Part shown: piece after piece, positions 24,117 through 32,161 of the stretch | How the letters are laid out: the number at the start of each line of letters is the position of its first letter | How positions within the stretch are numbered: position 1 is the stretch's first letter | Source: an uncultured Pseudovibrio sp. | GTDB lineage: Bacteria; Pseudomonadota; Alphaproteobacteria; Rhizobiales; Stappiaceae | Direction of reading: 5' to 3' | Length of the DNA stretch: 36,344 nt | NCBI GenBank assembly: GCA_947502585.1 | Contig: CANNAV010000028.1 | Location: 1-36,344, forward strand | Translations under genes and position numbers: made by a program | Notes under the pieces: generated by a model | Told to the model about the DNA's origin: nothing | Database searches by the model: none | What the model saw: the letters and a program-made list of their open reading frames with translations, nothing else

Positions 24117-24905
24117 CTAGCGAATGCCCTTGGATACAGTTCCAGCCATATCATCTGCTGCCTGTATCACTTTGGAGTTCATTTCGTACCCGCGCTGCGC
24201 GCTGATCAAGTTTGTGATCTCTTTAACGGGATCGACATTCGCGCCCTCAAGATATCCTTGACGAATAACACCAAGAGCACCTTCGCCCGCAATACCAGTA
24301 TTAGGAGCGCCAGACGCCTCCGTTTCGCGGAACAAATTGCCACCAATCGCCTTCAGACCGGCGTCATTAACAAAGTTATTCAGATTCAACTGACCAATAC
24401 TGGTGTCTGGATCTCCGTCTGCATAAGTAGCAAATACTTCGCCGCTTTCATTGACAGTGATCTTCACAGCTTCAAGCGGGACAGTGATGCCAGGCTGAAC
24501 CTCATAACCATCAAGTGTTACAAGAGTTCCTTCCCCGTTTACATTGAATGCACCGGCCCGTGTAAAGAGCGCTTCACCATCAGGACCGACGATCTCAAAC
24601 CAACCTTGCCCATCAATTGCCAAATCAAACGCGTTGCTGGTTTGCTGCAGCGCTCCTTGGGTGTGCAACTTACGTACTGCCGCAGTCTTCACACCAAGTC
24701 CTTGCTGAATTCCTTCAGGAACAGGCGCAGCCCCACCGCGATTGGACACGCCGGCAGCCCGATCAGTCTGATAAAGCAGAGCAGAGAACTCAGCGCGTGA
24801 CGCCTTAAAGGCTGTCGTATTCATATTCGCGATGTTGTTGGAGATAACTTCAAGATTTTTCTGCTGAGCAGACATGCCCGTCGCAGCAATAGCAAGAGCC
24901 TTCAT
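24117..24905 (-). CDS. flgG: distal rod protein FlgG
   Basis: 262 residues, the family's standard length. N-terminus [40 protein letters not shown], the internal [38 protein letters not shown], and C-terminus [44 protein letters not shown] are diagnostic. It is the main distal rod subunit. ATG 24905 has AAAGG upstream; the gap to fliE is 23 bp. Confidence 0.97.
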   Translation of the reverse strand: MKALAIAATGMSAQQKNLEVISNNIANMNTTAFKASRAEFSALLYQTDRAAGVSNRGGAAPVPEGIQQGLGVKTAAVRKLHTQGALQQTSNAFDLAIDGQGWFEIVGPDGEALFTRAGAFNVNGEGTLVTLDGYEVQPGITVPLEAVKITVNESGEVFATYADGDPDTSIGQLNLNNFVNDAGLKAIGGNLFRETEASGAPNTGIAGEGALGVIRQGYLEGANVDPVKEITNLISAQRGYEMNSKVIQAADDMAGTVSKGIR

Positions 24906-24928
24906 AAGGAAAACCTTTTCTCAAACAC

Positions 24929-25285
24929 TTAAATACTCATACGGGAGAATTCCTGATAGGCCTCAACCACCTTGTCACGCACAGCGACAGCGCTCTTCAG
25001 GGAAAGCTCCGCCTTCATAACAGCCTCAACAACTTTCTGAGCGGAGACCTCGCCACGCACAGCAGCAACAGATGTTGCTTCAGCGGCCTTCAAATCGCCT
25101 GCAGTTTCACGAACCACGTCAGCCATAGTGTCAGCAAAGCTACCCTGCACATTACGGGTTGCCTGTGTGTTCTGCGCTCCGCCAACCAGGTACTGACGAG
25201 TACGGGCTGCGGATGAAACGTCATTTACCCCACCGGTAAATGTTGAGACACGCGACACTGAGCTCAACGACGAAAGATCCGCCAT
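24929..25285 (-). CDS. fliE: flagellar rod-MS-ring junction protein FliE
   Basis: 118 residues. The C-terminal half is the FliE signature: FADTMADVVRETAGDLKAAEATSVAAVRGEVSAQKVVEAVMKAELSLKSAVAVRDKVVEAYQEFSRMSI, ending in the typical AYxExxRMxI. It links the rod to the FliF ring and export gate. ATG 25285 forms a TGATG overlap with flgC; the preceding GTG codon is an alternative. Confidence 0.95.
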   Translation of the reverse strand: MADLSSLSSVSRVSTFTGGVNDVSSAARTRQYLVGGAQNTQATRNVQGSFADTMADVVRETAGDLKAAEATSVAAVRGEVSAQKVVEAVMKAELSLKSAVAVRDKVVEAYQEFSRMSI

Positions 25286-25704
25286 CACCTACTCCTTAAC
25301 AAATCGATTGTACGGGTAATCATTTCTCTGGTTTTGACCATCATCTGCAAACCAGCCTCATAAGAACGCGAAGCCTCTCGCATATCTGCCAACTCAATCA
25401 GAGTATTTACGTTTGGATATTTTACGTTGCCATTTTCATCTGCCGCCGGATGCGACGGATCAAACTCAATACGGTATTCACCTTTATCCGTGCCAATATT
25501 CCTGACCTCTACGAGATTTGCATCGAGCGCACGATCAACCTCACTTTTAAAGGTAATCGTCTTACGCTGATAAGGGTCTGCTCCCGGAACATCACCTGTA
25601 GACTGAACGTTTGCCAGATTCTCAGAGACGACCCGCATACGTTGCGACTGAACACTCAGACCCGAGGAGGCAATTTTTAATGAAGCGACGAGTGGATCAA
25701 TCAT
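25285..25704 (-). CDS. flgC: proximal rod protein FlgC
   Basis: 139 residues: [48 protein letters not shown] at the N-terminus and [41 protein letters not shown] at the C-terminus match FlgC closely. It is a proximal rod subunit exported without a signal peptide. The ATG is 5 bp after the flgB stop, and the stop overlaps the fliE start. Confidence 0.97.
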   Translation of the reverse strand: MIDPLVASLKIASSGLSVQSQRMRVVSENLANVQSTGDVPGADPYQRKTITFKSEVDRALDANLVEVRNIGTDKGEYRIEFDPSHPAADENGNVKYPNVNTLIELADMREASRSYEAGLQMMVKTREMITRTIDLLRSR

Positions 25705-25709
25705 AATTT

Positions 25710-26099
25710 CTATCCTCCCAGGCTGCTTTTCATCATGCCATAGAAGGACCCGATCAGCTGAGTATTAAGTGAGTGCTGACGCGCAACCTCACCTGACTTG
25801 ATCAACTCCTGCTCCAGGGAAACGGAATTCCCTGAAACCGAAACTTCCCACGCTTCCCCGTCACTCACCCGCACACGGCGGGAGTTCGCTCCACCGCCCC
25901 CGACATGCCCTGACTGGGTAGCAGCCATCTGAATGCTGGTTTTATCCAGAATGTCCTTAAAAGGCTCAACATCCTTACTTGCGAAACCGGGGGTATCAAC
26001 GTTGGCGATATTTTCGGAAATTGTTGATTGTCGCATTGACAACCAAAAATTTTGCCGCGAAACCAAACTAAAAAGATATACGGGCTCCAAAAAATCCAC
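25710..26099 (-). CDS. flgB: proximal rod protein FlgB
   Basis: 129 residues: [42 protein letters not shown] is the FlgB N-terminal signature, and the C-terminus ([33 protein letters not shown]) matches too. The frame starts with GTG 26099 and has a poor Shine-Dalgarno; the next in-frame ATG would remove the conserved N-terminus, so GTG is preferred. It heads flgB-flgC-fliE-flgG-flgA-flgI. Confidence 0.95.
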   Translation of the reverse strand: MDFLEPVYLFSLVSRQNFWLSMRQSTISENIANVDTPGFASKDVEPFKDILDKTSIQMAATQSGHVGGGGANSRRVRVSDGEAWEVSVSGNSVSLEQELIKSGEVARQHSLNTQLIGSFYGMMKSSLGG

Positions 26100-26138
26100 T
26101 CCGCTACAAAAACCATTTCAGGTGGATAGCAGCACAAT

Positions 26139-26154
26139 CTTGTCCGTAGCTGGC
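26139..26154 (-). promoter_or_regulatory. candidate regulon operator before flgB (strong)
   Basis: Minus-strand GCCAGCTACGGACAAG, 39 bp before the flgB GTG. It differs from the motA copy at one base (TACG versus TTCG in the spacer), while the surrounding spacer sequences are otherwise largely dissimilar, so the match is not from a duplicated promoter. Half-sites GCCAGC and GACAAG have a 10-bp period. Confidence 0.55.
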
Positions 26155-26253
26155 GGAATCAATATTTCCAAAAAAAGCAAAGAGTATATATTCGCTTAGT
26201 CAGGTATATCTTTTCATCATAAAATTTTAGGTAATAAATAATTAGTGAAACAG

Positions 26254-26703
26254 CTAAGAATGAACAGATGCATTCACAAGTGCTGCTTCCAGCCTTTTTG
26301 TATTTTCCTGCCAGTCCTGTGAAGGGTGATCAAAAGCAATAAACTTAACATCAACGGCTGAATTCAATGCCAGCAAAAACAATTGGAACATGACACTCAC
26401 ACCTTCATTTACAAATCTCATATGCAAACAAACCCTGACATCGCCGTTCCAGTTCAGGTCAATTGAGGACGTCCCAGCATAAGTGAGCGTGCCGGGCTTA
26501 AAATATAGCTCGGATGAAGACTCCAGCAAATCAGTCAGATTAGCTGCTTCATTAGAGAGAATATGACGCGCCAAGGAAGACAGATCGCACAACCGCAACT
26601 CGGCGGCGACAGGCCTCATAGCGCTTGCAATCAATGCCTCTCGCAAAACATCTTCAGTTTTTGTGTGCAGATCGAATTCCTCCAATTCAGTCTTTGTTAA
26701 CAA
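26254..26703 (-). CDS. unknown protein at end of flhB operon
   Basis: 149 residues, no signal peptide or membrane segment. An acidic helical N-terminal half (LEEFDLHTKTEDVLREALIASAMRPVAAELRL) precedes an apparently alpha/beta half (GTSSIDLNWNGDVRVCLHMRFVNEGVSVMFQLFLLAL). I recognise no family. It follows flhB by 39 bp and precedes the flgB promoter region, so it would be the last gene of the motA-fliM-fliN-fliG-flhB run. The only early start codon in frame is TTG at 26703; the next ATG (residue 29) would remove the acidic helix. The start is therefore uncertain. Confidence 0.6.
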   Translation of the reverse strand: MLTKTELEEFDLHTKTEDVLREALIASAMRPVAAELRLCDLSSLARHILSNEAANLTDLLESSSELYFKPGTLTYAGTSSIDLNWNGDVRVCLHMRFVNEGVSVMFQLFLLALNSAVDVKFIAFDHPSQDWQENTKRLEAALVNASVHS

Positions 26704-26742
26704 TATACCATCATAAGGCAGAATCGTATTTTGACAAAATCT

Positions 26743-27804
26743 TTAACGCTTTAAATAAACATATGAAATAATTTCTGCTACCGCTCGATAATATTCCTCT
26801 GGAATACTTTGATCTATCTCTACGGCGGCATAAAGTGAACGCGCCAGTTGTCGATCTTCCACAACCGGAACATCATGAATATAGGCCAGTTCTTTGATTT
26901 TCAGCGCAATCAGGTCTTGCCCTTTCGCAACAACACACGGCGCTTGTTCGCCCTCACGCTCATAATACAGCGCAACGGCAAAGTGGGTCGGGTTCGCCAC
27001 AACAACAGTCGCATCCTGAACAGATGACATCATGCGCTTGCGTGCCCTGTCCCGAGCGAGAGAACGTAAACGCGCCTTGATCAGCGGATCACCCTCTGCC
27101 TGCTTAAATTCGTCCTTTAACTCCTGGTGAGACATGCGCAAATTCTTGCGCCACTGAAAGCGAGCCAGAACCAGATCAAAACCAACAAGGAAGATGGTTG
27201 CGACACAGATACCGGAAAGCAAAGTCATCGCAACGGACAAAATAAACTGAGGCAATTGACTTGGATCGCTGTACATCGCAGTCAAGGCAACCGCTTGCTG
27301 CGATTTTAAAACAAGCGCAGCAACAACGATTACAGTCACCAGTTTAAAGAGTGACTTCACAAACTCCATTGCACCATTGACGCTAAAAAGCCTGCCTAAT
27401 CCCTTTTTCAAGGATATTTTGCTCAGCTTCGGCTCTATTCGATTCAACACAAGACGCGGCGTATTTTGCATAAAAGAGGAAGCCAGGCCGAAGAAAATCA
27501 GGATAGAGACGATAGGACCAAGAAACCAGACAAGCTGAAGGCTAACAGCTAACATCAGTTGCAAGGGCTCTGCAGCACTCACAAACTTAATTTCGCCGGG
27601 ATTATCCAAAAACCATTTGAGAAAAGACACCAAGCCTTGTGCCTTGTCAACAGCAATGAAGGAAAGCACAAGGAGAAGCGCCAGCATTGAGGCGAGCACA
27701 GACACTTCCCTGGAGACAGGAATATTCCCTTTCTCCAGGGAATCACGAAGCTTCTTCTCCGTGGGTTCCTGGGTTTTACTGTCGGGATCCTGGTCTTCAG
27801 ACAT
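26743..27804 (-). CDS. flhB: flagellar export switch protein FlhB
   Basis: 353 residues: EPTEKKLRDSLEKGNIPVSREV at the N-terminus, four membrane helices (about 37-210) and a cytoplasmic domain with the autocleavage motif NPTH at about residue 270 (VVVANPTHFAVALYYE), then CVVAKGQDLIALKIKELAYIHDVPVVEDRQLARSLYAAVEIDQSIPEEYYRAVAEIISYVY. It switches export from hook to filament substrates together with FliK. It follows fliG by 55 bp and precedes an unknown gene. Confidence 0.97.
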   Translation of the reverse strand: MSEDQDPDSKTQEPTEKKLRDSLEKGNIPVSREVSVLASMLALLLVLSFIAVDKAQGLVSFLKWFLDNPGEIKFVSAAEPLQLMLAVSLQLVWFLGPIVSILIFFGLASSFMQNTPRLVLNRIEPKLSKISLKKGLGRLFSVNGAMEFVKSLFKLVTVIVVAALVLKSQQAVALTAMYSDPSQLPQFILSVAMTLLSGICVATIFLVGFDLVLARFQWRKNLRMSHQELKDEFKQAEGDPLIKARLRSLARDRARKRMMSSVQDATVVVANPTHFAVALYYEREGEQAPCVVAKGQDLIALKIKELAYIHDVPVVEDRQLARSLYAAVEIDQSIPEEYYRAVAEIISYVYLKR

Positions 27805-27859
27805 GAAACCTGCTGTTTATTAAGATGGTATGACAGACTTACAAAGTCATGCCGAAGCT

Positions 27860-28894
27860 CTAGACGTAGACTTCCTCTCCGCCACGTCCGATCTCAAGAT
27901 CGATCTCCCCCGAATTTGCTTTTTCAAGAGCAAGGTCAGTGATCGCCCGACGTGCATCCATTACTTCGCGCTGCGTCATCGGCTCTCCGGACGCAAGATC
28001 GTTCTCCACAATCCTGCGGGCACGCGACGCCATACTTGCGAGAATAGCCTGACGGAACTCCGGATTTGTCCCTTTAAGTGCAGCAGTGACAACTTCACCG
28101 GTAACATCATCAAAGATAGCAGTTCTGGTGCGCAGATCCAGGTTCTGGATATCATCGAAGGTAAAGAGCAAGGCATCAAGCTGCTCTGCAGATTTTGGTA
28201 GAGCTTCACGCAGATTACCCAAGGTATCTTCAAGATCGTCACGTTCCATTTTGTTGAGAATATCTGCCATTCGAACATGGGAGTCAGTACCGACAGTTCT
28301 TGCAAAGTTTACCATGAAGTCTTCGTGCAACGTCTTTTGCACCTCCTCCATGACATCCTCAACTATTGGCTTGAGCGTCAGCATGCGACGAACGATCTGA
28401 TTCCGCTTTCTACGCGGGATCTGCGAAATAACGCGCGCTGCTGCACTGGCGGAGATCTTTGACAAGATCACCGCTGCGGTTTGCGGATGTTCTTTCTGTA
28501 AATATGTAGAAAGAACATGCTCAGAGATCTGTGAAACCTTGTCCCAAATCGAACGTTTGGAATATCCCATCACGTCGGACATAATCTCGGCGACCTGATC
28601 TTCTGGAAGGATGCCCTTCAGAAGGCTCTCGGCACCTTCGGCTGTACCGAACAAGTTTACGCCGCCTGAAAAGAGCTCGATGAACTCTTCAATCAACTCA
28701 TCGAGTTCACTTGCAGGAACCGTGCCCAAATCCGCAGCTGCCCGGATGATCATCCGCATTTCATCATTATCGAAATGCTTCAGAACACGGGTCGCCTTGT
28801 CACTCCCCATAGCCAACAGCAAGGCCGCAGCCTTTTGATGGCCATTTTTTCTGGAAACAATGCTTCCCATATCCGCTGGAACAATACTGTTCAT
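27860..28894 (-). CDS. fliG: flagellar motor switch protein FliG
   Basis: 344 residues with N-terminal KAAALLLAMGSDKATRVLKHFDNDEMRMI, the middle-domain EHPQ motif (YLQKEHPQTAAVILSKIS, about 133) and the C-terminal torque domain (FTFDDIQNLDLRTRTAIFDDVTGEVVTAALKGTNPEFRQAILASMASRARRIVENDL) holding the charged residues that face MotA. It binds FliF and carries torque. A 51-bp spacer separates it from fliN upstream; no motif copy is seen there, so it is probably co-transcribed. Confidence 0.97.
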   Translation of the reverse strand: MNSIVPADMGSIVSRKNGHQKAAALLLAMGSDKATRVLKHFDNDEMRMIIRAAADLGTVPASELDELIEEFIELFSGGVNLFGTAEGAESLLKGILPEDQVAEIMSDVMGYSKRSIWDKVSQISEHVLSTYLQKEHPQTAAVILSKISASAAARVISQIPRRKRNQIVRRMLTLKPIVEDVMEEVQKTLHEDFMVNFARTVGTDSHVRMADILNKMERDDLEDTLGNLREALPKSAEQLDALLFTFDDIQNLDLRTRTAIFDDVTGEVVTAALKGTNPEFRQAILASMASRARRIVENDLASGEPMTQREVMDARRAITDLALEKANSGEIDLEIGRGGEEVYV

Positions 28895-28945
28895 TCTCTA
28901 CGCGCCTCTGATACACATATAAAATCAAGCACAGTCCGTATATGC

Positions 28946-29362
28946 CTAAGCGTAACTGCCTTTTGCGCCTACAATCTCTGTCAGAGACACGCCAAACCGT
29001 GAGTTATCATCTTCAACAACTACGATTTCGCCACGTGCTACAGTTCGGCCATTTACGACGATGTCAACAGGCTCACCAACACGATGATCCAAAGGTATAA
29101 CCGCGCCACGACCAAGCTTCAGCAAGCTGGCCACAGGCATCGTTGCGGACCCAAGAACAACCTGCATATCAACTGGAATACCAAGAACTGCATCCAGGTT
29201 TCGATCGACATTCTCGTCACTCACACCCTTTCCAGGCGCTGAAGCAGAAGGCTGGGAAGAAGCAGAAGGCGCAGCCATGTCCATATCCATCCCGGACTCA
29301 GAAGCAGCAGCTTCCCATTGCAACGCGAGAGCCTCATCACTCATCTCATTTGAGCTGCTCAT
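28946..29362 (-). CDS. fliN: flagellar motor switch protein FliN
   Basis: 138 residues. An acidic, Ala/Ser-rich N-terminal part (about 1-55) precedes the SpoA/FliN domain: NLDAVLGIPVDMQVVLGSATMPVASLLKLGRGAVIPLDHRVGEPVDIVVNGRTVARGEIVVVEDDNSRFGVSLTEIV. It builds the lower C-ring with FliM. The ATG overlaps the stop of the preceding gene by 4 bp (ATGA). Confidence 0.95.
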   Translation of the reverse strand: MSSSNEMSDEALALQWEAAASESGMDMDMAAPSASSQPSASAPGKGVSDENVDRNLDAVLGIPVDMQVVLGSATMPVASLLKLGRGAVIPLDHRVGEPVDIVVNGRTVARGEIVVVEDDNSRFGVSLTEIVGAKGSYA

Positions 29363-30009
29363 TGCGGATCATTCTCCTTCTCAGAACGTTCATCGTCCTT
29401 TACATTTACAGATCTGAATGTGGCGCTCTGGCCAAAAGAAACTTTTCTAACTCTGACATTCTGGTTATTTATCGCAGATACTGCAGTATTTTCCTTATTG
29501 CCGACAGGCGCCGGGCTACCCATTCCACCAGCCAACAACAAGGCAGCCGTGTTGGCCGATGCGCTACTGACAGGCCTTTGCTTTGTTTTTGTTGCAACAG
29601 TCTTTGCAGTACGGCCGGAACGCCGCCCGCGGTCTCCGCCAGGCCTTGGCGGCGCATCATTCATACTGATGCCGACTTCATCGCTCTTCTTGCTTAACCA
29701 TTCTATATGCTCCTGCAGCGACTTCATTTCGGTTTGCGCCTGAAGAATTACACCAGAAATATCGACAGTAGCTTCGCGTGCTTCATCAATCCGCTGACCA
29801 AGGTTACTCAGGATCTCTTCACCGCGCACCCGGATCTCCTGCAAAGACAAACCAATATTGTCCATTGCTTCCGAGGTTTGGTCAAAAATTCTTTGATATT
29901 CTTCATGGTAACCGGAGAGCCTTTTCAGCTGTCGGTACATCGCAACAACGCGCCATGTTGTGATCAAAAGCGCGAAAAGCAAAAATCCGTCAATTAGATA
30001 AGATACCAT
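29359..30009 (-). CDS. membrane-anchored unknown protein between fliM and fliN
   Basis: 216 residues. N-terminal membrane helix (YLIDGFLLFALLITTWRVVAMYRQL, about 4-28), a coiled coil (about 36-110, EEYQRIFDQTSEAMDNIGLSLQEIR ... QAQTEMKSLQEHIEWLSKK), and a basic, low-complexity tail (about 115-216). This resembles the small alphaproteobacterial flagellar-cluster family DUF6468 (membrane helix plus coiled coil), by memory only. It overlaps fliM by 20 bp and fliN by 4 bp, so it is surely expressed with the C-ring. Its insertion between fliM and fliN, usually adjacent, suggests a role near the motor switch; the function is unknown. Confidence 0.75.
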   Translation of the reverse strand: MVSYLIDGFLLFALLITTWRVVAMYRQLKRLSGYHEEYQRIFDQTSEAMDNIGLSLQEIRVRGEEILSNLGQRIDEAREATVDISGVILQAQTEMKSLQEHIEWLSKKSDEVGISMNDAPPRPGGDRGRRSGRTAKTVATKTKQRPVSSASANTAALLLAGGMGSPAPVGNKENTAVSAINNQNVRVRKVSFGQSATFRSVNVKDDERSEKENDPQ

Positions 30010-30955
30010 CGAGAAGCTCCCCTTCCTGCTCGATCAACTCTTCAACGCGCACTGTATATGACCCCGCAACCTGACCAAGACGACAGTTAAACAATGGCTG
30101 ACTGTTACATTCGAGTTGAACGGCAGTTTTTGGAGTCGCATTCAACTCAAGAACAAGACCAACCTCGAATTGCGCAACTTCTTCCAGTGTCATGCGCTGC
30201 TCTTCAAGAATTGCGGTAAGCTTAACTTCGGTACGCTGAACTTCCTGTTGGAACTGTTTGGTCCAACGAGTGTCGCGACCTGCTACCTCGCCGGACAGCA
30301 CCTGCGTCAGGTTTTCGCGTAGCGGGTTCAGAACCGACTGAGGAATAATGATAAAGATCTCGCCTTCGCGACCAATAATCTCGGCAGTCATTTTGGCAAT
30401 TACGCACGGATTACTCTTTCGACCCGTTTGGGCGAATTCCATACGGTTCTCAAGACGCTCTACCTTCAACGATGTATCAGCAATCGCCTCAAATGCGGTT
30501 TCGAGCGCCGTCGCCGCCTCCTGGAACATTCTATAGGCAAGTCGCTGCTCAACATTGGTCAAAGCGCGGTCTTCAATAAACGCCTCTTCTTCGCCATCCC
30601 CGCCCAGAAGAACCTCAACCATGGAGAAAATGAAGGTCCGGTCAAAGCCAAGCAAGATGCGCGCATCCCACTCCTGAGCATGAAGAACTGCAACAACTGC
30701 ACGGTCTTCATATTGCTCCAGAGCATCACCGATGCGCTCGTTGGAAACCGACTGGACTGCCAGGTAAGGCGCAGTTGCCGCCATCTGCCGAAGTGTATCG
30801 ATGTACTGGCGCGCCATCCGGTCAAAGACCACGTGAAGCATCGGCAGACGATCAACACCAAGACCGGCTGCGTCCAGCAAACGAGAAGGCAAATCTACCT
30901 TCGCATTCTGAACGCTGATCACCTCATCACTCATTTCCAGCTCTTGAGGCTCCAT
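29990..30955 (-). CDS. fliM: flagellar motor switch protein FliM
   Basis: 321 residues: the middle CheC-like domain (LPMLHVVFDRMARQYIDTLRQMAATAPYLAVQSV ... FDRTFIFSMVEVLLGGDGEEEAFIEDRALTNVEQRLAYRMFQEAATALETAF) and a C-terminal SpoA domain (EEVAQFEVGLVLELNATPKTAVQLECNSQPLFNCRLGQVAGSYTVRVEE). The usual N-terminal CheY-P docking motif (LSQxEIDALL type) is not recognisable; the first 30 residues are [15 protein letters not shown] and onward. It overlaps motA by 1 bp (TGATG) and the gene downstream by 20 bp. Confidence 0.94.
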   Translation of the reverse strand: MEPQELEMSDEVISVQNAKVDLPSRLLDAAGLGVDRLPMLHVVFDRMARQYIDTLRQMAATAPYLAVQSVSNERIGDALEQYEDRAVVAVLHAQEWDARILLGFDRTFIFSMVEVLLGGDGEEEAFIEDRALTNVEQRLAYRMFQEAATALETAFEAIADTSLKVERLENRMEFAQTGRKSNPCVIAKMTAEIIGREGEIFIIIPQSVLNPLRENLTQVLSGEVAGRDTRWTKQFQQEVQRTEVKLTAILEEQRMTLEEVAQFEVGLVLELNATPKTAVQLECNSQPLFNCRLGQVAGSYTVRVEELIEQEGELLDGILSN

Positions 30956-31839
30956 CAGACTTCACCCCCGGTTACAGACACCGCAGGAGCAGCACTCATC
31001 GTCTCTGCCTCGACCTCATCAATTGTGGGACGATCATCTGCACCGATGGTTTTTCGACCATGCTCCAAAGCAATCTGAGGCGCAGCCCCGTTCATAAATG
31101 CGAGCAATGTCTGCTTCACTTCGATATAAAGGCGATAACGCTGCTCGCGTATGGACTTAATCTTGACTGCGATCGGACTGACAATCCCGTAGGACAAAAA
31201 GATACCAAGAAATGTACCTACGAGAGCAGCACCAATCAGACCCCCAAGAATTTCAGGCTCCTGATCAATTGCACCCATCGCCTTCACAATACCAAGTACT
31301 GCCGCAACAATACCAAGAGCAGGCAAAGTTTCAGCGACAATGCTAAGCGCATGATAAGGCTTCATCTCTTCGCGCCCAAGAGTATGCAACTCCTCATCCA
31401 TCAATGCCTCAATTTCGTGTGGCCGGACGTTACCGATGATTATAAGACGAAAGTAATCGCAAATAAAATTCGTCAGAGATATATTTGCAAGGACCCGCGG
31501 AAAACGCTGAAATAACTCTGAATCATCAGGATTATCAATAATCTGTTCAACGTCATTACGCCCCTTTGCACGAAGAGTTCTCATAAGCCCGTAAAGCACA
31601 CTCAGCGTATCCAGATGGTCACGCTTTTTGGGCTTTGCATTCAACAAAGCTTCGTGAATACCGCGCCCGGTATCCTTAATTGTCTTAAACGTATTAGCTA
31701 CCACAAAGGTACCGAAGGCAGCTCCCCCAACAATCAGCAGCTCAAAAGGTTGCCATAGCACCTTCATATAGCCACCCATTGCAACATAACCACCAATTAT
31801 GGATCCAATAACGATCACGAGGCCAACTAGAATATTCAA
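30955..31839 (-). CDS. motA: flagellar stator protein MotA
   Basis: 294 residues from a TTG start at 31839 ([22 protein letters not shown]), supported by GGAG 6 bp upstream and by the family N-terminus; the frame stays open for 95 codons upstream, but that part lacks homology and has no good start. Four membrane helices, cytoplasmic loop with [29 protein letters not shown], the [21 protein letters not shown] segment and [22 protein letters not shown] with the conserved proline. It forms the ion channel with MotB, encoded far away. Confidence 0.95.
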   Translation of the reverse strand: MNILVGLVIVIGSIIGGYVAMGGYMKVLWQPFELLIVGGAAFGTFVVANTFKTIKDTGRGIHEALLNAKPKKRDHLDTLSVLYGLMRTLRAKGRNDVEQIIDNPDDSELFQRFPRVLANISLTNFICDYFRLIIIGNVRPHEIEALMDEELHTLGREEMKPYHALSIVAETLPALGIVAAVLGIVKAMGAIDQEPEILGGLIGAALVGTFLGIFLSYGIVSPIAVKIKSIREQRYRLYIEVKQTLLAFMNGAAPQIALEHGRKTIGADDRPTIDEVEAETMSAAPAVSVTGGEV

Positions 31840-31898
31840 TTTGCGCTCCACACACTTACCGGACAAGCACTTTTCCTGTTTGGTGGTAGCGAGACTTA

Positions 31899-31914
31899 CT
31901 TGTCCGAAGCTGGC
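31899..31914 (-). promoter_or_regulatory. candidate regulon operator before motA (strong)
   Basis: Minus-strand GCCAGCTTCGGACAAG, 59 bp before the motA TTG start. One base different from the flgB copy. Its distance from the start supports the short motA reading frame rather than a 95-codon extension, which would place the motif inside the coding region. Confidence 0.55.
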
Positions 31915-31945
31915 GTTGGGGAGTTGAAATCTCAACAAATACGGA

Positions 31946-31961
31946 TACAGCTTCAGACAAG
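31946..31961 (+). promoter_or_regulatory. candidate regulon motif towards flgF
   Basis: Plus-strand TACAGCTTCAGACAAG: first half-site ACAGC matches at four of six positions, second GACAAG is perfect, 10-bp period kept. Orientation fits the flgF operon, but it lies 200 bp before the flgF ATG, further than other copies, so it is less certain. Confidence 0.3.
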
Positions 31962-32161
31962 CCATCGAGAGCATTCTCCTGGAGCATTTGAGTGTAGACA
32001 GGTTGGCTATGATCAGCACATTAACGCAATATGCCATGCTAGCCTTGAGCATGGCGACGCCACTGAAGCGTGCAGCTATGGACATCATAGAGATACGCAA
32101 AGCAGGAAACGGCACAAAACACATCTACGATAATAGCTTAATGGGATCTGGAGTCTGAATA

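Larger units (their letters stand above)
31840..32161. promoter_or_regulatory. divergent motA-flgF control region
   Basis: 322-bp spacer between divergent motA and flgF. It contains the strong motif copy (31899-31914) for motA, a second inverted CTTGTCCG-type octamer near 31859-31866 next to the motA start, and a plus-strand motif copy at 31946-31961 towards flgF. flgF itself is preceded by GGAG 8 bp before ATG 32162. No gene with a convincing start is seen here. Confidence 0.5.

Noticed and set aside
25865..26137. 90-codon frame overlapping flgB on the same strand
   Set aside because: Out of frame with the conserved flgB; Cys/Pro-rich nonsense.
30428..31078. 216-codon plus-strand frame opposite fliM and motA
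   Set aside because: Antisense to two well-conserved genes, no ribosome site, Cys/His-rich random-looking product.
31900..32133. Plus-strand frame in the motA-flgF spacer
   Set aside because: No Shine-Dalgarno, His-rich random composition, overlaps the candidate operators.
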